Shown one piece after another: positions 57,383 through 64,000 of a stretch of DNA of 64,000 bases. The stretch comes from Trichocladium uniseriatum. Its lineage: Eukaryota > Ascomycota > Sordariomycetes > Sordariales > Chaetomiaceae. The position numbers and the translations under genes are program-made. The notes under the pieces were generated by a model that did no database searches, had not been told where the DNA came from, and was given only the letters and a program-made list of their open reading frames with translations. The number at the start of each line of letters is the position of its first letter. Position 1 is the stretch's first letter. The DNA lies in contig WOUO01000015.1 of assembly GCA_017139535.1 (NCBI GenBank), positions 124,001-188,000 of the forward strand, written 5' to 3'.

Positions 57383-60128
57383 CAGGGAGATGCTTTTCGG
57401 ACCGTCTTCCCTTTCTCGACTAAAGCACTTCATTCCAAGGCCGAGAACACCGAAACTAGCGTCCGCAGACGGCAATAGGCAGACCATTCCAACTTGTTCA
57501 TGCCAGCCCAGAATCAGTAGTGTAGCATCCAGAACACCGGGGATGCTTGAGCAGCTAGATAACTAGTGGCTCTCCGGATAGTGATAACGGTAGCAGGGAG
57601 TCGTCCTGGTCATCTCGGCAATTGGTGGGTGTTTGAAAGAGCAAGCAGGGATCTCGATCTGCCCATCTCGGCGGACGGATCACGGGGGAATTGGTGGCGT
57701 CAGCTCCAAGCACGGTTGTTTCGGACTCGCTGATATAGCTCGGGGGTCAGTATAATCGCCTGGCCCAGCTCCGGCAGAGACGCATCCCTGCGTCAAAGTT
57801 GAAGTTGCTGCTTCCTTGCATTCCTTTGCCCAACACATTGTTTGACGATATGTCGGAACGCTCGACGCGCGCGCGCGCCTCCTGGCCGAGTACCTTTCGA
57901 GCGGATCGGCGACCCGGACAGTTTGTTTCGGAAGTCTGCTAATATAAGTCTGTATTTGCATCCAAGGTAACACGCAAGATCCCAAGAGTGTCTCTGGCTG
58001 CACAGAAACCGTTTAGCGGCCAATGAGGGGACACGGCAAGCGAGAAGGCTCAAAAGACAATCCTCGGATCAGTCAACGGCCGAAGATGAAACTTCGAAGT
58101 CGTGGGCAGAGAACGGCAGGCCGGATGTCCTTGTTTTAACCTGCCTCTTTCCAAAGTCCAGACCGAGCAAGAGCGGGAGCCGCATGCGCGTCATCGTGGA
58201 CAAACACGCAACGCCTTCCCGTTCGAGAGCGCCAAGCAGCAACGAGACACCTCATGCCAACGACATGGTGATCAGTTCAAGATCCATTTCCGGGACCGGC
58301 GAAGTCGATGATGGAAATCTCCAGTTGTACGGCGCGGAATCCCGCCCGTATTGCTCCGTCTCAAGCGCCAGCGAGCGGACAGATGGTCTAGGCAGCGGCG
58401 TGTACGGTGCTATCTTATCAGCTATGTCTATTGTAGACATCAAGAATATGCATCAAGACCCGGCCACCGTTCAAGTTTCCGCCGAGTGGGATCAACGAGG
58501 CCATCATGCGGCTCGCCTGTGTCGACGGACAGACGAGAGGACCTGGTGTGGCGAAGGCTTGATTGGGAATGTCGGCAGAACGGAGGGGGCATTCAATTTA
58601 GCCAGAGTGACCTCGCCCTTTCAGTCGCGAAATATATTATCTCTGCCGTGTCATGCATCCTTCATGCTTGTCCAGGTCACACCTCTTTCCATTGGCGCCT
58701 GCTCGAATACGGCCTCGCTGGAAAGAAGGGGAGCTTCACTGCGCTCGATATCTGGTCAATATACGTGTATCGCCAGCAGAGGACCCCGAGCCGGCCGTCT
58801 CCTGCTACAACTTCTCGTCGTCACTAGCTCTTGGCGATTCTGGTAACAGAGTGATCGCTTCAATGGCTTCCCCGACAGTCTCATAGGCAACCGACAGCCT
58901 GGGCGAGCGAATCCAGCTGGTCCGGTCGTGTTCGTGTTCACAGAGCGTGCCACAGCGGCCGGTTGTGGCCAAGGACCCCCTCTCGCGGTTTCACCACCAA
59001 GACCGTTTCCCCGGCACTTGGTGTCCCGAGCAGACGGCATACCACTTCGAAGCGAGGGCCCCTCAATATCGTGCTAGCTGATTGCCGATGCAAATCGCCT
59101 AGGCCTCCTGCCGCGCAGAAGAGATTGGAGTCCTGCCTGCAATAGCTATCTTATGTATGCCGGGCCGTTGAGACACACAGCCAGAGGAAAGAGCAGGAGG
59201 CAAGCTAAAAGTGCTTGAAGACGATACACTCCTGAATCCTGCCCCCACCTACCACCACCTTCGTCTCCCACCTGCGGGTTTACCGATGGTTGGGTGAGCC
59301 GGGGTTCCTCAAGGCAAGGCGGAGGCGTAGCTGAACGATCTGATGCGTGCCGGATGAACCTTGTAGCCCTCGCCAACGCCAAACTCGAATCGAACAGTTC
59401 GCCTGGGCTTCAACCAGTCTTGGCCCCTAAGAATCGAAGCTTCAACGCCGCAGCCCATTGTTCGGGAATCGAAGTAGCAGCTGCGGGGGTTAGCCGCATT
59501 GACGCCACGTGCGGGAGGGTTTGGTGGGCTTTGTTGTGGTCTTCTGTTGGGTTTCCGGAGCAATCCAGATCAGGTCCGTGTGTGCTGCCATCTCTCCCTG
59601 CGGACTTCGTACGAGCTACCGTGTTTCTAATGGCGTCGCGCTTACGGTGGTTGAGTTCATTTTCATTTGGCTGGTAAATTGACCGGCGGCTTTCCACAGT
59701 AAAGTGCCGTGATGAGCTGGGACCTCGGAGAAAGAGAGAAACAATAAGAAACAAGATTCGCAACCGGAGACATGAGAAGGGTCTAGCCCAAGCATTTTCC
59801 TGGACCGTGGGATGGAGTGGGAAGCCACTTTCCTGGGCGGGGTTTTCGCCAGAAACCCCAGCCCCTGTCGTGCCTGCCGCCTGCCAGCTTCCCCCTGGAG
59901 GGTCTGGGTGGGTGGGTGCCTTCTCCCTTGCGCTGGGGAAGGCGGGGGATGTCACCGTGCTTTCCCGGGGTGCCAGTGGCGCACCAAATGACCTCGTTGG
60001 CGGCGGAGGAAGAAGGTGCAATTCCCCTTGGTATCAGAGCGCTCAACAGCTCATCACCGGGAATACTCCGTCAGCCAAACCTTAAGCAAGAAACGTCCGT
60101 GTTCCCGTTTGATTTTTGCCGAAGCTAT

Positions 60129-60157
60129 TCGCTTCGCACCCTTCGCACCCTTCGCAC
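60129..60157 (+). repeat. 9-base tandem repeat
   Basis: About three copies of CCCTTCGCA in a row upstream of the pepsin-like gene. Confidence 0.7.
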
Positions 60158-60779
60158 CGAAACCTCACAACACCTTCAACCTGTAAGGGTCCTGCCGCCG
60201 TTTCTGTTCCTGAAGCAAAAGGTCGGGTTTAATTGAACCTTGAGAGATCGCGAGGGCTGGGAGATCCCGCAGCCCACTCGAGTCCGGCCCCTGTGCTGTG
60301 CTGCTGCACCGCCGATCCTTACTCGGTACTGCTTGAGCAGCCCACCTCGCCCCCCAGGAAGGCAAGACCTCTCCATCCACAAGGTTTCTTTTGGTCTGGC
60401 GGTTTGATTTGAGCTGGATTGCGAGTATTTTCCGGTGTCGCATTCTTTGTCCCATGCCCGCGTCTCCATCATCTTCGTCTGCCGCCTTCACGCTGTGGGT
60501 CACTCCGGAGATACAGCAATCCGCTCCATCTCTCTTTTGCCTGATGGCATGAGTGAGAGTGACAGCTGTGCTCCGACACCACCACAGTCCGACCGACCGT
60601 ACCTGTCCATGCCCGGATTCGGCGTGCCAATTCCTCAATCCTCACTACCACGCGCTGCAGCTCATGGCACTCCGGCGCCGACTTGATTGTGTCCGAGGAC
60701 CTCTCGTCTGGTGACGGCCTGTCGCCATTGATCGCACGCGACCGGTCCCAGCGCCGGCCTGGGCCAGGCGGCTGCAATA

Positions 60780-63633
60780 ATGCGGTTGCCCTGCCGCGGG
60801 GCCGCTGTCGTTCATGACGTTTTGCTGCTCCTGTCTGTGTCGCAACTCGTAGCGACCGCTGCTGCTGCATCCGAACCAGAGCCCCCAAATCCCCTCTGGA
60901 TCGAGCCGTCTGGCGAGTGGTGCGTTATTGTGCCCCTGTTCTTCGTTCTCTCCCGCGTCACGCCCCCTCTAATCGGCCTAGCAGGTATGGCATCGATGGC
61001 ACTTGGTCCAGCTTTGTCTTCTACGTGGGTTCTCCGGCCCAGGTAGTGTACTTGACCGTCGCCACTGCCCTATCCGAGATATGGGTCATCTCTACAGGCG
61101 GCTGCGTCCCAGGTGAGTTGCTCTAGCCAGTGCGAGTGTAGCCGAGTCTGACCATGAATCAAGTCCAACTTTGCATCGATGCCCGGGGTGGCGTTTTCGG
61201 CATCTCATCATCCAAATCATGGCAATCGCTGGGGACTTGGCAGTTGGGTATGAACTATACGGGCGTACGAGGCAATGGGGACTACGGACTCGAGACGCTT
61301 GCCTTTGTGAACACGGTGACGAGCTTCACGACTTCCATCAAGGGCGCCCTCGTAGCCGCCATCAACACTACCGACTACTACCAGGGCTACATCGGTGTCG
61401 GCGTGACGCAAGGAAAATTTGGGCAAAACCTGACCAACCCCCTCATCTCACAGTTGGCCGAATCGTACGGCACAATCCCCAGTCATGGCTATGGGTACAC
61501 GGCCGGAGCCTATTACCGCAAGGGTAAGCCACTACGCTGCCGACTTGTACGTGATCTGACCTTGCTGACGTCGCCCAAGATGGCAAGAACGACGGCACTG
61601 TCGCCTCCTTAACCTTGGGAGGCTATGACCAGCTTCGGTTCGTACCGCACGATACCACCTTTGACCTGGACCCGGTAACGCGACTGCCCACCGTCCGCCT
61701 TCGCGGGATTACCGCCCAGGTGCCGTCTGTAGACAAGGCACCAACAAGTAACTGGACTTCGACGGCTCGCTCGCTCGTAACCATGGATGATTCCATCACA
61801 GCCGTCATTGACTCGTCAACCCCTTATCTTTGGCTCCCCACCGAGGTGTGCGAGCGCTTCGCTGCGGCCTTAAACCTGACTTGGAGGGGCGACTTGGGGG
61901 TTTACGTCTTCTCAGCAGGAGCACAGTATACGGGCTATAAATCCGACCCATCGCTCTCTTTCACCTTTACGCTATCGAGCTACCACAACGCTGACAACTT
62001 CGGCCAACCTCTCAACACACCTGGTGTTGTCAACATTACACTCCCGTCCTCGGCCTTTGCGCAGCTCCTACGTTATCCCTTCAAGAATGTCATCCAGTGG
62101 GGTGACTCGAGCATTCCCTACTTTCCGCTAAAACGATCCACTAAGGAAGCAAACAACGAGCAGTACATCATTGGGCGCGTCTTCATGCAGGAGGCTTACA
62201 TCATCACCAGTTACGATAGGGGCACATTCTCGCTCCACCAGGCTCTTTTCCCCAGCAATGCACCCACCAACTACTCGCTCGAGGCCATCACACGACCAGG
62301 AGACAGCCCATACCCGCGCTTTGAGGGCGACCCTGCATCCAGCAAAGGACTAAATCCCGGCACGACCGCTGGCATTACACTTAGCGCCTTCATCACCGGA
62401 AGCATCTTGGGGTTGATAATGTGGTGCTGCTGCAAACGCCGACGGAGGTCGAAGCACAAGGAGCTCCCTGGGCAGGAAGAGGAGGATAAAGATGGCCCCC
62501 GGCGCGAAGAAGAGGAGGTACCAACGAGCCCAGTCAAGCGGATGTTTAGCAAGATCATAAGGAAGAAGAAGTCCAGGAAACCTGTGGTGCACGAAGCCGA
62601 TGGAAGCAGCTCTGGGCGAGTCGAGGTTGGGGCCGACGCACAGCATCAGGTTTTCGAAATGCCAGCTCCGCCTGAGCCAGTCGAGCTGGATAGTCAGGAC
62701 ATTGGCGACGATGACACGGAGTTTGGGGTCAACAGCACAGAGGGGCTGAGCCAATACGAAATCACCAGACGAAAACTCGACAGACAGTTGCAGGGGCCGG
62801 TGCCGACCTATACCCCGACAGAGTTAACATTCCCAGCGGCTGGGCCGGAAAAATCAATTCAAGACATGAGCCCCGTTGCTCATTACCGGCCAGCAGAGGA
62901 ACCTTCGCCGGCATCATCGCCGACGTACGCCAATAGCGCCTCCCTCCCCGGTACTCTTCCTTCTCCGATAACACCGCACGGAGATTGGGCGAACCGCATG
63001 CTTAGCCTCCCGTCGCCATTGACGATCGCACCTCCGTCACTTCTACTCCAAGCCCCTTCGAATAGGCCTGATCCCGGCTGCGGCTACTCGCCCGTATCAC
63101 CTCATTCTCCGCATTCTCCACAATCATTTGCACCATCATCCATCACCCGCTCCGGCTCGAATGCATCTCCCACTTCGCCGACCGGATCCATGCAGCTGCC
63201 TTCCCCAACGTTTCAAAGAACGCCCATCGACCCGTCTCGAGTTGTGTGCCTGGGACCTTTGCCAAATAATGTCAAACTTCCAGTTCCTCGACCACGAATC
63301 CCGCGAATAGTCGCTCCGGGTGGCCCTTCGACGGATGCCGAAATGCTGGATCTGCCACTCCCACAGCCTCTTGGGCACCGCCGCTCTCACACACAGGGCT
63401 CGACCGACACGTTGGGGAGCAACTTTACCGTGGAGGAGGAGAATCAACTCAACACGGCGGACGTGGCAGGACAGCAATGTGTGGTGCAAAGGCAAGACGA
63501 ACAGGGAGAGGACGACGACATGCCCCGCACCCCTCGAAGCATGGAGCGCATCGAAGCCGGGTCAGAGCTTATCCACGTGCCACAGGTCGCAGAGAAGCGG
63601 TACAGCTGGGAGGAGGGCCGAGACCGCATCTAA
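60780..63633 (+). CDS. membrane-anchored pepsin-like protein lacking catalytic motif
   Basis: Four exons: 60780-60919, 60985-61112, 61164-61523 and 61580-63633, encoding 893 residues. A signal peptide (about 1-31) leads into the pepsin fold: WYGIDGTWSSFVFYVGSPAQ, then LTVATALSEIWVISTGGC where active pepsins have DTGS, so the first catalytic Asp is Ala73 and the Gly is Ala75. The second site is D287-S-S (AVIDSSTPYLWLP), with Gly missing. A single membrane helix at about 474-494 (ITLSAFITGSILGLIMWCCC) is followed by KRRRRSKHK and a ~400-residue Pro/Ser-rich cytoplasmic tail. The fold is probably extracellular and not proteolytic, used for binding or sensing. The third intron is GTAAGC..CAAG; all joins keep frame. 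Confidence 0.87.
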
Positions 63634-64000
63634 CCAACATGCTCGCTATACGTGCCCAAGGCGATCTAACAAACGCTGCTCTCTCTTGTTTCCTTTATGT
63701 TTTCCCAAATCGTACATACACATTGTACGGGGATTCTTGGTTTCTGCTTCTCGGTTTATATACCACCGCCACGGCTGCTTGTTTTTTTCTTTTTTCTTGT
63801 ATACAATGGGAGCGAGGCGTTTCGGATTGGTTTACCAACACAAAATGGGAACAACGAGTGGACAGGGCACTTGGCGTTGGTTCTAACTGAGGCTGAGGGT
63901 GCAAGTGGCCCAGGAGAGCAATCAATATGATGGGGAAATCTGCAATTATTCGCTGACCGCGATAACTTGAGAATACTCGTAAGCCCTAGGGCGATTTAAG
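63634..64000. other. 3' flank of the pepsin-like gene
   Basis: 3' UTR and downstream sequence. No gene is seen before the window ends. Confidence 0.5.

Larger units (their letters stand above)
56191..60779. other. 4.6 kb divergent spacer without a recognisable gene
   Basis: Between the divergent surface-protein gene and pepsin-like gene. A perfect palindrome CGGAGTACTCCG is at 57371-57382, a 9-base tandem (CCCTTCGCA units) at about 60129-60157. An open frame of 220 codons at 58184-58846 overlaps another on the same strand and has no features. No gene is called. Confidence 0.5.

Noticed and set aside
58184..58846. 220-codon plus-strand open frame
   Set aside because: Overlaps another frame of similar length and shows no features.
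1..64000. Secondary-metabolite or defence gene cluster
   Set aside because: Genes are housekeeping, on mixed strands; no PKS, NRPS, terpene synthase, NLR or HET domain seen.
1..64000. CRISPR array, phage or bacterial transfer
   Set aside because: No regular spaced repeats; the genes have eukaryotic introns throughout.

Overview
The window is nuclear DNA of a filamentous ascomycete. The evidence is short introns with GT..AG ends and CTAAC-type branch sites, a 925-residue NKIN-type kinesin, a 151-residue RAD6, a Clr2-type silencing protein, a single dispersed 5S rRNA gene and GC-rich coding DNA. The overall look is Sordariomycete, possibly Sordariales/Chaetomiaceae; that placement is an inference. 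All gene models below were assembled by hand from reading frames and splice consensus; no search was run.

Layout. 1-1647 intergenic; TMS1/SERINC (-) and a nodulin-like MFS transporter (+) diverge from a shared 1.1 kb promoter; AP-2 sigma (+) at 6.7 kb; a secreted WD-like-domain protein with an interrupted frame (8.8 kb); a two-knuckle CCHC protein (-), IST1 (-), SPT3 (-), the PP2A methyltransferase PPM1 (-) and a short-chain dehydrogenase (-) between 9.7 and 20.4 kb; an unknown membrane protein (+, 21-22 kb); kinesin-1 heavy chain (-) and the ubiquitin-conjugating enzyme RAD6 (-) at 23-28 kb; mitochondrial acetyl-CoA acetyltransferase (+) and CSN12 (+) at 28.5-32 kb; a SUN-family/GH132 wall protein (-) at 33-34.6 kb; an intron-containing tRNA-Leu(AAG) (-) at 36.3 kb; a Clr2-like silencing protein (+) at 37-39 kb; a triple zinc-ribbon protein (-) at 42-43 kb; a 5.7 kb stretch without a gene; an F-box/UIM (Ufo1-like) protein (+) at 49-52 kb; a 5S rRNA gene (+) at 52.8 kb; a Ser/Thr-rich surface protein (-) at 54-56 kb; a 4.6 kb stretch without a gene; and a membrane-anchored pepsin homologue lacking its catalytic motif (+) at 61-63.6 kb.

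Most genes are housekeeping and are not a functional cluster. Several touch shared processes: chromatin and transcription (Spt3 of SAGA, Rad6 for H2B ubiquitylation, Clr2), endomembrane traffic (AP-2 sigma, Ist1, kinesin-1, TMS1), ubiquitin signalling (Rad6, Csn12, Ufo1-like) and the cell surface (SUN protein, Ser/Thr-rich protein, pepsin-like receptor).

The most unusual points are a 1.69 kb first intron in SPT3 that carries same-strand open frames, the pepsin-fold protein whose first catalytic Asp motif is replaced and which has a ~400-residue cytoplasmic tail, telomere-like AGGGTT motifs in three promoter regions, a recurrent TACGGAGTA motif confined mostly to intergenic DNA, and two very long spacers between divergent genes.
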